DNA of 64,000 bases from positions 5,401,501 through 5,465,500 of the forward strand of contig OY829544.1 in assembly GCA_963691705.1 (NCBI GenBank), written 5' to 3'. Position 1 is the first letter of the stretch; each line of letters opens with the position of its first letter. Below, in pieces: positions 12,000 through 23,963 of the stretch. Made by a program: the position numbers and the translations under genes. The notes under the pieces are model-generated. The model had not been told where the DNA came from. It made no database searches and saw nothing but the letters and a program-made list of their open reading frames with translations. The DNA comes from Viola odorata (Eukaryota; Streptophyta; Magnoliopsida; Malpighiales; Violaceae).

Positions 12000-12794
12000 G
12001 ATAATAATAATAAGTCAATACTATTTCTTTTTGTTTGAACAAAAGAAAAAGATGATAATTTTTTTTTCTCTCACCTTTTAGGTTTATATTTAAATTCTAA
12101 TTTACTAATATATTTTATTACTCACACTAATCATCTCTCTCAATGATGAGAAAAAAATTAGTAAAATTAAACAAAAAGTGATCTAAAATATTATAAAATG
12201 TTATTTAATTTGATGAGAGAAAATAAAAAAGGGTATACGTACATTCATTCAATTATGGTGCACTTTAGAAGAGGGAAATAACTAACAGGTTTCATTTTAG
12301 CGCGCAACAATGGGAGGGAAGAACAACGTTTCATTTTAGAAGAGGGAAATAACTGTACGTGCATAAAAGAAGCGTATATAATTAGAAATTGGTTTTAGGA
12401 AAATTGATTTAATGATAAAAATAATTGGCAGTGAAATGTGGGTGTAGTGATTGGATTATTTTAATTGATGTGTCACTATCTAAAGCCTCATTTGAGGAAA
12501 CTTGAGGAAAAAGGAATCCGACCTGTTTTATCATTTAAAAGTTGTCGTCATAGTTGGAGACAAAATACTCAACTTCCCTTTTCCTTTTCTTCCCTTTAAT
12601 TATTCAATTTCAAGGGTTGCACTTACGTGATGTCTTGTCTTCACAACAGCAAACTTTAGAGAGCAAAAATCAGAACGACGACAATTAGATTTCCAATGAC
12701 GACAATATTCAGAGGGTCCAAAATCATTAAAACCGTTTTGTCTTCCGATCTAAGGAAAGAAAACTCTAGACGACATGTATTTTAGCGTGAATGC
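12000..12794. other. AT-rich intergenic DNA
   Basis: No coding region. It includes a small direct duplication of TTTCATTTTAG(AAGAGGGAAATAACT) at about 12266-12285 and 12329-12353. Confidence 0.5.
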
Positions 12795-13262
12795 CAATAT
12801 TGGGGTTCTAGGTTGGGTACCCAACCCAACTTTTCCCAACCTAAAATGGAGTTTTGGTGTTTGGTAACACCTTTCCAAACCAGCTTTGCCCAAATGGTCC
12901 GTTGGAAAACCAAGGAAAACCTTGGTTTATGGAGCTGGAGCAAACGGAACACCCTCCCTCATCCTTTTTTTTTTTAAAATTCAATTTTCTTACTTTATAT
13001 AATGAACAAAATAAATTAAAAACTATCACAATATAATCTCTATCTCAAGATAAGTAATTCTAGATCCATTTTTTCTATTTTTATTAATTTTTTAAAAATA
13101 GGTTTTATACTCCAACGTTTTCATTTCAACTGTTTTACCAAACACCTCAGCTATCTCACAGAATTTTTAAATTTTTTTACCAAACAACACACTCCGTTTC
13201 CCAAAAGTCATTTTCCCACAGAACTTTTTCCCACAGAATCGGAACGCCAAACAGACCCTAAA
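12795..13262. mobile_element. MITE-like element (GGGTCTGTTTGG end)
   Basis: The right end reads CGCCAAACAGACCCTA (complement TAGGGTCTGTTTGGCG), and the left end has GGGGTTCTAGGTTGGG and GTGTTTGGTAACACC. Inner words such as TTTGGTAAA and TTCCCA recur inverted. The ends and target duplication are not clear, so the call rests on terminal-motif resemblance. Confidence 0.35.
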
Positions 13263-14562
13263 AGTGGATCGTCGACTGAAGGCGTAGCGTCGTCGTTTTG
13301 TAATCCATCGGAGTTCCAAATTCAAACCTGCATATCTATATTATGATTATATATAGTACTACATTTTTGGATTCAATTCATTTCTTATTCTTTTTCGGCA
13401 AATTTTGAAAGAACCATTAATCAAGTTTTTAAGCAAGATTTTCCGTAAAGGATACGTACCTGATTGAGCATTAATTTCTCATACTTTTACTGTCTAATTA
13501 CTTATAAATTGGTAAGTAACGCTATTGATTTCTATGGAATCTCCCTACTTTTGCAGAAATTACTTGGAGGCTGATAAAAAGGAGAACATCACATGCGGAG
13601 CACAAAATCAGACATCTGAAACTGTCTTGGCCGCAGGCTTGGTGTTAGCGTATATTTTATGCATATTTTCCCCTTCATTATCACCTTGATTTATGGCATG
13701 ATACTGCTAATTTTCTCTCATTCCTATCTTTATTGCAGATCTAGGCCAAAAAGGAGGAATATGCAAAAACACATGCTTTCTGGATGATTTCTGCAGTTCT
13801 CAAGCTTCAAGACTGGCATTGAGGCCAAGACACCAAGTTTTCCATCGAGGCCTTGCCGTGGTTTCCATCATCGATCCCTGGATGCGCCAAAAGTGTTATT
13901 TCCACGTGTCACCTCTGATGTCTTCCAAAAAGTTCCACGCAGATCCCCAAGAATATTCTCTTTAGTCGTCGTGCCCTAGAGGCTAGTCTATCATCATGAC
14001 CTCGACGCCGAGCGCTTCCAGAATATTCCCAAAATATTCCCTTTCGGACCAAAGAGATTTATTCCGTGTTTTTGAACTCCTTAGCTGGATTTTATTTTTT
14101 TGTAATCCTTTGGCTGGCTTTTGTCTTCTTGCTGGCTAGTGGGCTATTTAAGACTTTAGTTTTTAGGGTTAGGGACACCTACCAACCATTCAATGTAGAT
14201 CTTTTTGTGTGCTTCTCTTTAGTTTTCTCCTCTCCTCCTTTTGGAGGAGGCAGATCAGATCATTTCCAGCAGCCATGTACATAAACAAGAGCTTTGCTCC
14301 GGCCGGTATTTATCAAGTTTTCTCCTTTATCTCTTCTTTACTTGTTATGCTTCCTAGATCTATTATTTGTGTATTTTCCAGCATGAGTAGTTGATTTCTC
14401 TTGTTCTTAGCAAAGGTATTTTGATGGTTGCATAGGTTATTAAGAGGCCAAATCATTCTTCATAAACTCCATGTTTGTATTTGCTTGTCTGTCATTTTCT
14501 TGCCCTAGATTACCTCTTTAGCAGTGACAATGTGGGGAGGTGCCTAGGGGGATGGCGAAGTG

Positions 14563-16087
14563 TGATGCGTGCTTGTCGAGGGCACGATCAAACATAATAA
14601 TAATACCCGCTATCAAGTGCATAATAAATTATGCATAGTGGTAATAGGGTCGATCCACGGAGACTAGGGCAAGACTCTAACTTTCATGCATGACAAAGAT
14701 AATAAGACCAAAACAGTAATCTAATGGGGGGTTGGCCTGGTTAATCAAATTAACCAAGAGAGTTGTTGACTAAAATAACAATAAACTAAACAAAGCAAGT
14801 AAATAAAGACATGAAAGTAGATAAGAAAGATTCCCAGCAAAGGTTTTTCTCGGGTTGCGTCGAGGGCATGATAATCATCAGCTTAAGGATATTCTATTCT
14901 CATGCCATAAACATGCTATAGGGACCAAGTTTTCACTAAAAAACCCCTACTTACCTTCTTAAGAAAAGTCACCCCCCAATGCTCAAAACGCCCATGAAGT
15001 GGAGGCAAGACATATCTAGGGCGTGACGTCTCAGTTTGTCAAGCTCGCGGCACAACCCTAACAGACTGTTTACCCCTAGAAGAAGGACCTCTCGCGATGA
15101 CCCCACTAGATGTCTACTACCCCTAACAACCTCACGTTGACATTATCATTGTTAAGATGACAGTAATCATCTAGGATTAGTTATTAGTTGGCCAGACTAC
15201 TATCTTGCCCTAGACGAATTAATAAGAAACCGACAAACAATCAAATACAACAACAAGAATATATTAAACACATTTAGGCCTCTTAACTACCTATGCAACC
15301 TTCAAATAACCTTTGCTAAGAACAAGACAAATCAACTACTCATGCTGGAAAATAGACAAATAATAGATCTAGAAAGCATAACAAGTAAAGAAGAGATAAA
15401 GGAGAAAACTTGATAAATACCGACCGGAGCAAAGCTCCGGTTTATGTATATGGTTGTTGGAAAATGTTCTGGTCCACCTCCTCCTAAAGGAGGAGGGGAG
15501 AAAACTGAAGAGAAGGACACAAAAAGATCTACTATGAATATGTGGTGGTTGGTTCCTCTAAACCCTAAAAACTAAAGTCTTATATAGACCCTCTTGTCCA
15601 CAAGAAGACAAAAGCCAGCTAAGGGATTACAAAATGACAAAATCCAACTAAGGAGTTCAAAAATACAGAATAAGTCTCTTTGGTTCGAAAGGGGATATTC
15701 TGAGAATATTCTAGAAGCGCACGACGTCGAGGCCACGATGACTAAAGAGAATATTTTTGGGGATCTGCGCGGAACTTTCTGGAAGACATCAAAGGTGACA
15801 CGTGGGAGCACGACAATGAGAACACGTGGAAATAACGCTTTTGGTCTGTCCAGGGCTCGATGATGGAAACCAAGGCAAGGCCTCGATGGAAACTCGGTGT
15901 CTTGGCCTAGATGTCAGTCTTGAAGCTTGAGAACTGCAGAAATCGCCCAGAAAGCATGTATTTTTGCATATTCCTCCCTTTTGGCCTAGATCTACTATAA
16001 AGATGGGAATGAGAGCAAATTAGCAGTATCATGCCATAAATCAAAGTGATAATGAAGGAAAAAACACGCATAAAACACACGCTATCA
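14563..16087 (-). repeat. 3' LTR of the intact family-A element (1,525 bp)
   Basis: Matches 17977-19588 over its whole length with scattered substitutions, but lacks a ~65-bp block that the 5' LTR has at about 18397-18462 and a ~20-bp block near 19211-19230. The ~65-bp block also occurs in the LTRs at 29501 and 41456, so its absence here is a deletion. A TATATAA box reads on the minus strand at 15580-15586, followed by GACTTTAGTTTTTAGGGTT, and is the likely LTR promoter. Confidence 0.9.
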
Positions 16088-16106
16088 AACATCCCCACAC
16101 TGCCCA
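16088..16106 (-). other. Polypurine tract next to 3' LTR
   Basis: On the minus strand the bases before the 3' LTR read GGCAGTGTGGGGATGTT, a G-rich purine tract. The same GGGCAGTGTGGGGA precedes the 3' LTR of the related element at 41456. It would prime plus-strand synthesis. Confidence 0.7.
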
Positions 16107-17955
16107 ATGCTCGCCCTCGAGCATTAACAAAACTAATAACAGCCCTAGATAAGAACAGACACAATCAACTAGGGCACAACAATAAACAAACCAAGCAGCA
16201 TACTGGACTTCATCAAAACACACTCTGCCTAGATAGACACCTGCATCAAATCAGTAGGATAACGACCCTAAAGATGAGACTTTCCTACATCAGGCCCAGT
16301 CACTAGCAATCCTCACAAAGTAATCAAATAGGAAAACTAGTAGTTGATCAGGCTCCTAATGAATCCTAGATGAAATGGCAATAAATTGATAGTAAGGTGT
16401 ATGCACTCACACTCACAAATAGGGCTAGGTGTTTAATCGCTCAAAATGCAAGTAACACAACACCAACAAAGTTTGCATATCAATTCGAGTTAAAATCCAC
16501 ACGCATGGGCAATCAATCAATCAAAAAGAGCTTTCGTATCAGCAAAAAGAAAGAAAAGGGAAGGGCGGGATTAGAGAAAGAGGGAAAAGATAGAAGAGTA
16601 AAATAGAAAAAGAGGAAGGATGAAGAAAGAAAGAATAGAAAGAGATATAGGGAAGAGAAGAGAGACAACCAACTCAAACCTGGATGGATTCCTTGGCTAG
16701 GAAAAAGGCGAGGTCGGTAACACAGCGCTCGTCGAGGGCACGACGATGAAACTGAGGGCTAGACGAAGGATTTCTTCTTCTTGGGCAGGAAGTTCTTCTT
16801 TTGATGTGGTGCTGGCAGCAAATTCTTTTGTTCGTGTTATGCCCCCTTCTTTTATTTTTTGATTTTAATTTTATATTTTTAATTTTTAAAAATTTTCTTT
16901 TCTTTTAAAATTTTTTTTTAAAGAAGGGGCACGAACCTTTCTAGCTTTTGATTCAACTAGGGTAGGAGACCTTTGAGGTGTCTTGCCCTAGATTTGCTTC
17001 CAGCACTGAAGTTTGTCTTTTCGGCTTCCCCACACTTAAGGTTTTGAGGGGGCTAGGGCTGAAGATTTTTTTTTTATCTTGTCCTAGCTCTCTGCTTTCT
17101 TCGCTGAAGCCTTAACTTCTTCTACTTCCCCACACTTGGTCTTTTTTGCACATCCTTCTGGATGTCTAGCCCTCGACGCTACCCTCAACAATTGCTGATT
17201 ACCTGCCAAGGAAAAAGATCAAGACAATAAGCTCAAATGGTCAGGAAAGAGAAAGAAAAGAGAGGGGTAGATGAGTGTTGAGGGCAAGAAGATAAAAAGT
17301 GAGAGAAATAAGGAGAAAAGAAAGAAAAGAAAGAAATAAGACATTGATGCGAAGACTTTCGTCATTTTGTTGCTTTCCCATGACTAATGGTGTCTATACC
17401 CAGGGATATCATGCAAACCTAGCTAGTGCCTAGTTATGAATTCAATTCACACATGAAAAAGTAATGGCATGAAGGCTCAATGTGCTCACAAGGTGTTGTT
17501 TGTGACTACTAGTGTCCAGGCCTAGATTCAGATATAAGGGCTAACAGGCAGAGCATGACTGACTAGGGCAAGATATGATGAAAGGCAGTTTTTGTTCATC
17601 GTACCCAAGTCAAAAGTGTGTCCATTCATGAGGGTTTTAAAATTGGTCAGCGTGTTAATCATGGCAAAAGATTTAATCTGGAAAAAAATTGCCCAAATTA
17701 AACACAAACACAACAAACACATAAGTGTCCCTTCCCCACACTTAAGCAACGCATTGCCCTCAATGCGAAGAAGGGACTCAAACAAGGGCATACGAAAATA
17801 AAACAGAAAAAGAAAAGCCGAAAGGAAAAGGAAAGAGGAAACAAATGTGGGTTGCCACCCACGAAGTGCCTTAGTTATCGTTGAGGGCACGACGTTGGCT
17901 ATCCGGTCTAGATGTCCCTATCACACATACAAAAGAAAGAAATTAGTACTGTTAG
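16107..17955 (-). other. Non-coding internal domain of the intact family-A element
   Basis: About 1.9 kb with stops in all frames and only short meaningless open frames. It contains A- and GA-rich patches (16545-16660, 17225-17340) and repeated words such as CCCTCGA/TCGAGGGCACGA and CCCCACACTTAAG. The part 17380-17530 matches 40145-40330 of the truncated relative in inverse orientation, showing that the interior is a conserved family feature. Confidence 0.75.
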
Positions 17956-17973
17956 TCCCCGGCAATGGCGCCA
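17956..17973 (-). other. Primer-binding site, tRNA-Asp type
   Basis: Three bases inside the 5' LTR, the minus strand reads TGGCGCCATTGCCGGGGA. This is close to TGGCGCCGTTGCCGG, the complement of a plant tRNA-Asp 3' end used by Athila/Tat-type Ty3-gypsy retrotransposons. It differs by A for G at one position. The position and sequence together mark which LTR is 5'. Confidence 0.8.
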
Positions 17974-17976
17974 TTT

Positions 17977-19588
17977 TGATGCGTGCTTGTCGAGGGCACG
18001 ATCAAACATAATAATAACACCTGCTATCAAGTGTATAATAAATTGTGCATAGTGGTAACAAGGTCGATCCATGAAGACTAAGGCAAGACTCTAACTTTCA
18101 TGCATGACAAAGACAATAAGACCAAAACAGTAACCCAAGGGGGGGGGGGGGGTTGGCTTGGTTAATTGAATTAACCAAGAGAGTTGTTGACTAAACTACC
18201 ATTACACTAAACAAAGCAAGTAAATAAAGACATGAAAGTAGATAAGAAAGATTACCAGCAAAGGTTTTTCTCGGGTTGCATTGAGGGCATGATAATCATT
18301 GGCTCAAGGATATTCTATTCTCATGCCATAGACATGCTATAGGGACCAAGTTTTCACTAAAAACCCCCTGCTTACCTTTTAAGAAAAGCCACCCCCCGTT
18401 TTCACATATGAGGTGACCTTGACGTTCCACCGTCCCTCCAGGCACGAATGCGGGGAGGCAATACTCAAAACGCCCATGAAGTGGACGTAAGACATATCTA
18501 GGGCATGACGTCTCAGTTTGCCAAACTCGCGGCACAACCCTAACTGATTGTTTACCCTTAGAAGAAGGACCTCTCGCGATGACCCCACTAAGTGTCTACT
18601 ACCCCTAACAACCTCACATTGACATTATCGCTGTTAGGATGACAGTAATCATCTAGGATTAGTTATTAGTTGGCCAGACTACTATCTTGCCCTAGACGAA
18701 TTAACAAGAAACCGACAAACAATCAAATACAACAACAAGAATATATTAAACACATTTAGGCCTCTTAACTACCCATGCAACCTTCAAATAACCTTTGCTA
18801 AGAACAACACAAATCAACTACTCATGTTGGAAAATAGACAAATAATAGATCTAGAAAGCATAACAAGTAAAGAAGAGATAAAAGAGAAAACTTGATAAAT
18901 ACCGGCCGGAGCAAAGCTCCGGTTTATGTACATGGTTGCTAAAAAATGTTCTGGTCCACCTCCTCCAAAAGGAGGAGGGGAGAAAACTGAAGAGAAGCAC
19001 ACAAAAAGATCTACTATGAATATGTGGTGGTTGGTTCCTCTAAACCCTAAAAACTAAAGTCTTATATAGGCCCTCTTGCCCACAAGAAGACAAAAGCCAG
19101 CTAAGGGATTACAAAAAGACAAAATCCAGCTAAGGAGTTTAAAAACACAAAATAAGTCTCTTTGGTCCGAAAAGGGATATTCTGGGAATATTCTAGAAGC
19201 GCACGACGTCGAGGGAACGACAATATCTCGAGGGCACGACGACTAAAGAGAATATTCTTGGGGATCTGCGCGGAACTTTCTGGAAGACATCAGAGGTGAC
19301 ATGTGGGAGCACGACAATGAGGACACGTGGAAATAACGCTTTTGGTCTGTCCAGGGCTCGATGATGGAGACCACGGCAAGGGCTCGATGGAAATTTGATG
19401 TCTTGGCCTCGATGTCAGTCTTGAAGCTTGAGAACTGCAGAAATCGCCTAGAAAGTATGTATTCTCGCATATTCCTCCCTTTTGGCCTAGATCTGCAATA
19501 AAGATGGGAATGAGAGCAAATTAGCAGTATCATGTCATAAATCAAAGTGATAATGAAGGGGAAAATACGCATAAAACACACACTATCA
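17977..19588 (-). repeat. 5' LTR of the intact family-A element (1,612 bp)
   Basis: On the minus strand runs from TGATAGTGTGTGTTTTATGC to AAGCACGCATCA. It carries a TATATAA promoter box at 19062-19068 and a pure G run at 18139-18153. It retains the ~65-bp CATATGAGGTGACCTTGACG-containing block lost from the other LTR. Confidence 0.9.
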
Positions 19589-20760
19589 AAGTGTTTAGGT
19601 CGTTTCTTTAGCAGTGACAGTGTGGGTAGGTGCCTGGGAGGATGGCGAAGTGTCTAGGTCATCTCTTTAGCACTGACAGTGTGGTGAGGTGATTAGACCC
19701 TTATAGCACGTCTATGAACTGGAGTAGAATATTCATGCGCCTATGATTATCATGCCCTCGACACAACCCGAGAAAAATCTTTGCTAGGAATCTTTTTTTC
19801 CATTAACCTTACATCTTTATTTCTTTACTTGTTATTCTATTTCCTCGTTTTACGTTCTATTTTGTTTTCCTTTCTGTCGTGCCCTTGATACTATTTTTCC
19901 TATCTTGCCCCCTACGTTAGTTTTCATTATTTGTCTTGTTAGCTATCTCTCTGCCTTGGTTAAACTCGTTTAACCAAGCAAACCCCCCCCCTTTTGTTAC
20001 CGTTTTCGGTTTGTTTGTCTTTGTCATGCATGAAAGTAAGTGTCTTGCCCTAGTCTCCGTGGATCGACCCTGTTACCACTATGCATAATTTATTATTCAC
20101 TTGATAGCAGACCTTTATTATTATATTTGATCGTGCCCTCGACAAGCACACATCACTTGGCCAAGATAGTCGCGATAGAGACAGACTGCAGTAGGAGACT
20201 TTGGGCAAAGCGCAAGGATGTGAGGTGGCGATTGCAATAGAAAACGGGATTTGAGGGATCCACTGCATTGAAGATTATCAACAAGAATTTTAACTGGATC
20301 TCCCTCTTGAACAATATTTGATCTTTCTTAAATAACAATCTTTATCTTTATTTTTCCTTTATCCTTATCTTTTATTTTTGAAAGAGATAGAGTAGGACTA
20401 GGAAGCAGTGAAACTTATAAGCTGCTAGAAACCCTTTGAGAAGGGGACTCTCTTTTTTTCTTTTCCAGCCGACTGTAAATGTTTCTGCTCTATAAATTCC
20501 AGTTCTGAAATTTACGGATTTAATTCCTTTCATACAAATAACAAAATCGTTTTCCTCCATGAATATGTCCAACTAAATACCCGTTCTTGGTAAGGGTTGT
20601 TGAGTCAAGTTTCTTATGCTTCATGAGATCTAAGTATTTTTAATAATCTTTATCTCTGTAGTTATTTATTTTCTGGTTTAACAAATCGCTTTCTTGTTAA
20701 AGTTTAGAATTGATCACTCTTAGATTTTAGCTGGAAAGTTGCAGTCAACCTAAAAGGGGA

Positions 20761-22343
20761 AGGTGGCGTGTATTTTATGCATGATTTTTTCCTCTTAGTT
20801 AGTCTTATTTCGAGCTTGATATTGCTGATTTGCCTTTGAATTCATCATTTTTGTAGATCTAGTCTGAAGGAGAGAAAGATGTTGAAACGTCTCTTTTTTT
20901 ATGGAATTCCGCAGAACTCAAAGCGTCAAGACCAACGTCGAGGCCTAGCTGTTTATTATGTCATCGAGCCCTTGCTGCTGAGCCATCTAGCCCAAGGAGT
21001 CGTCCAATGCCTGAGCTTTTCTTTCACATGTGCACGTCTTCTCTCCACTGACGCGCTAGGAAAAGATCCGCACGGGATTCCATGCAGATTCCTTTTTTGG
21101 CATTTTAGGATATTCCCTTTTTGGACCACGCTCATTCCGTGTTTTGTACCTCTCTTAGCTGGACTTTGTCCTCTTGTGGGTTGTTAGGCTATTTAAACCT
21201 TTAGTTTTTAGGGTTTGAGGTCTCTCACTTACTTTTACATTTTCTTTTACATCTTTTAGGGTTGGTAGTCGTCACTCTTAGGGAGTTCTTTCTTCCTTTT
21301 AGCAGACATTCTCTTCTCTCTTACATTGAGATCTATTTTCCCTCTTTTTCCTCCATTAACGCTGCCAAGCTCACTTTGTTATATTCCAGAGTTTTAAGCT
21401 CCGGCCGGTATTTATTAAGCATTTTATTTTACTTATCTCTTATTTTCATTTATGTTATTTTTCAGATTTGTTATTTATTTACTTATTAGCATGAGCGGCT
21501 AAGTTCATCCTTCTTAGCAAGGGTATTTCGAGGGTTGCGAAAGGGTAGTTGTGAGTCCAAATCGTTCTTCATATATTCTTATTATTATATATGTTTTTTT
21601 TCCGATTTCTTACCATTTCATTTAAGGTTTATTAGAAACTTGATCAACTGTTAGATTATCTCTTATGAATACTGTCATCCTTGTAGTAATAACTAACATG
21701 AGGCTTCTTGGTAGAGTAGATAACTAGATCGGAGTCATCATATCAGTTGGTCCAATCTAACTAGGGCAAGCGACCAATTAGAGTAGAGTCTTCGTGTCTT
21801 ACCCTAGACGTGTCTTTTCTCTGCTTAATGGGCCTCTGAGTATTGCCTCCATAAACGTACCTTGGAGGACGGATGAGCATCAAGGCTATCTCATAAACGT
21901 ACCTTGGGGTAGCTTCACTTACGAAGAAAAGTAGCAGGCCTAAGCGTACCTGGCCCCTATAGCACATCTATGGCGTAAGAGTAGAATATTTCTGCGCCAA
22001 TGATTGACTAGGCCTCGATGCAACCCGAGAAGATCCTTTGCTAAGATTATCTCTCATCTGACTTTACTCCTTTTATTATTTTACTTGCTTATTGTTAATT
22101 ATTCTGTTATTTCTTTTATTCCTATTTTTATTAATTGTTTAGTCTCCAACTATCTCTCTTGGGAAATTCATTTGACCAACTAACCCCCCTTGTTACTGTT
22201 TTGTGCATTTATTTCTATCATACATCTAGAGCAAGTGTCATTCTTTAATCTCTGTGGTTCGACCCTGTTACCGCTATTCGCAAATTAATTGTGCATTTAG
22301 GCATCAGGTTTAATTATTTTTGACGTGTTTTGATGGCGCGATT
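20761..22343 (+). mobile_element. Second family-A solo LTR inside the family-B LTR
   Basis: Resembles other family-A LTRs in order: GTGTATTTTATGCATGATTT, TTTTGTAGATCTAGTC, GGCTATTTAAACCTTTAGTTTTTAGGGTT, GCTCCGGCCGGTATTTAT, a GTTCGACCCTGTTACC block, and GTGCATTTAGGCATCAGG at the end. The family-B sequence resumes at GGGGACGAGCGAAA. AGGGG occurs on both sides (about 20755-20759 and 22344-22348) and may be the target duplication, but the terminal TG/CA is not clean, so the ends are approximate. Confidence 0.7.
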
Positions 22344-22961
22344 AGGGGACGAGCGAAATCGGATAGGCCAAGTGGACAACTGGACCTCGAGATAGGCTAG
22401 AGAAAATGAATAATATAACTTAGACCCGATTGACAACCGAGGGCCTTAATTGCAAGGTAAACATGAGTTAGGCGTTGTCTTCCCCTAAGCCATTGAGGAC
22501 GATTGTGCTACCTTTCAATCTAATCAAGCCATCAACCAAGGTAGTAAACCCTTTAACCAACAAGGTTCTATTTGGTTAGGATTGTCTAGTAGGGAGTACC
22601 CACTAGGGAATTTAATAAAGGAGGAAAGTAGGAGTGTACAAGAGTCCTTGCATTTCATAGCAATGTTATAGAGATGAAGATTAACATCATTGAATTAGTG
22701 ATCGAAGCATAAGAAACGCAGCTTTCAAAACGCCCTTACCAGGAATTTCCATCCTCTGAATTTCCAACGCAACTATTTTGTCTTGGCCAAACCCCTGACC
22801 AAACCCATTTTACTGTTTAATTGTTATTCTTTTATTTTTAGTTTCATAATCAAACCAATAATTTCAGTGACAAGGAAGTCAACCAAAAACTACACACCCG
22901 AGGAGTTTTTGTGGACGATCCTTTTACCACCATCTACAAGCCCTTTGTGGGTTGTGATAAG

Positions 22962-23879
22962 TTTTTTTTTTTTCATAAGCTGAAGATTTTTATTAGCTCC
23001 ATCAGGAAGATGAAAGCAAGAAAGGAGAAGATAGAATGTACAACTGGGGCATTCCCTCTCAGAGAGAGCGCCTGAAAAAAATAGATCTCACCCTACCGAC
23101 ATACAATAAACACGGCTATCAACCAACTCTACCTCAAGACATGAGCCAAGAAAAGGACATAAGCATCGTTCCCAAGCTGTAAGGAAATGTGCAGTCCTTG
23201 CTCCTCAACCACCTAAACCATAACGAGAAGGAATAATTGACAATGTGCCTCGTGCTCTGAGCTGCATTCTGAAAGACCACCTTATTTCGCTGCAGCCATA
23301 TACTCCACACCACAGCATAAAAAAGAGCCCGCCACATCCCTCTCACCTGCTCACCCCTACTCGGCAAGAGACTTCCCCATATGCTCCATAGATCCCCAAC
23401 TGATCGAGGGCAACACCAAGCCGTATTGCAATGAAGCAAAATATGTTGGACTGTTTCTCTATGCCCATCACACATAGGACAAATATTGTCCTCGTCCGCT
23501 AACATCCTGCACTTCCATAAGAAATCTCGTGTCACCAGGCGCTACCGTAACGCCAGCCAAAGGAAGAACTCGACTCTGTATGGAACACGATTGGACCAGT
23601 ATGATTTTAATACGGGCATAGGCTGAAACCTCAATATATCGACACCCCTGCACCATGAACCTACCGTGAAGGCTCCCGTAGTACTCAATTGCCACTTCAT
23701 TCTGTCCCCCTGTTGCTGGGTAGATAACTCAGGAAGTTGCGTAGTCAAACAGTTCCACTCTTCTCCTTCCCACTCAAAGGGATCCCGCCGCCAATGATTT
23801 AACCAATGCCATCTACCTGCCTGCCAAATTCCATGATCAGCAATAGTCTCATGTTTAATAACCGAGATATTGTATAGCC
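22962..23879 (-). mobile_element. 5'-truncated LINE with 15-bp target duplication
   Basis: Minus-strand LINE tail: poly(A) (poly(T) here at 22962-22972), with the zinc-binding domain CPMCDGHRETVQHILLHC near 23450 and the FYAVVWSIWLQRNKVVFQN stretch following it. It is flanked by identical 15-mers GTGGGTTGTGATAAG (22947-22961 and 23880-23894), a classic target-primed insertion footprint. It is closely related to the 9925-11999 copy. Frameshifts near 23540 show it is dead. Confidence 0.9.
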
Positions 23880-23963
23880 GTGGGTTGTGATAAGTTGTAA
23901 CTCTCTTTTAATTCTTATCTATTTTACAACTATTTTTTACGCTTTCGACGGGCGATCAATACC

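Larger units (their letters stand above)
14563..19588 (-). mobile_element. Intact non-coding LTR retrotransposon (family A, LARD-like), 5,026 bp
   Basis: The element lies in minus orientation: 5' LTR 17977-19588, non-coding internal domain 16088-17976, 3' LTR 14563-16087. It begins TGATAG and ends GCATCA, and is flanked by identical AAGTG pentamers (14558-14562, 19589-19593). A primer-binding site and a purine-rich tract sit where expected. The ~1.9-kb interior has no gag, protease, RT, RNase H or integrase, so the element must rely on proteins from elsewhere. LTRs of 1.5-1.6 kb are long for a TRIM, so large retrotransposon derivative (LARD) is the better label. The primer-site type is typical of Athila/Tat-like Ty3-gypsy elements; that lineage assignment is inference. 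Confidence 0.9.
13643..20155 (+). mobile_element. Family-A solo LTR (1.48 kb net) interrupted by an intact family-A element
   Basis: Starts TGTTAGCGTATATTTTATGC and ends GACAAGCACACATCA. It is flanked by identical CTTGG pentamers (13638-13642 and 20156-20160). The outer parts 13643-14562 and 19594-20155 are the two halves of one LTR in plus orientation; the block 14563-19588 and one AAGTG duplication sit between them. The LTR carries the family hallmarks TTTATTGCAGATCTAGG near its start, a GGCTATTTAAGACTTTAG promoter-like block at about 14145-14165, GCTCCGGCCGGTATTTATC near 14297, and a terminal TATCAAGTG-like stretch. No protein is encoded. Confidence 0.85.
13461..23958 (+). mobile_element. 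Family-B solo LTR (~1.46 kb net), host of the nested insertions
   Basis: Begins TGATTGAGCATTAATTTCTC and ends ...GGGCGATCA. Flanks are GTACC (13456-13460) and ATACC (23959-23963), a 4/5 match to a 5-bp target duplication. It matches the uninterrupted copy at 45354-46777 block by block once three insertions are removed: 13643-20155 (plus CTTGG duplication), about 20761-22343, and 22962-23879 (plus 15-bp duplication). It has no coding sequence. TGATTGA/TCAATCA termini (other copies) and the ~5-bp duplication point to a solo LTR. The internal domain of this family is not in the window. Confidence 0.75.
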
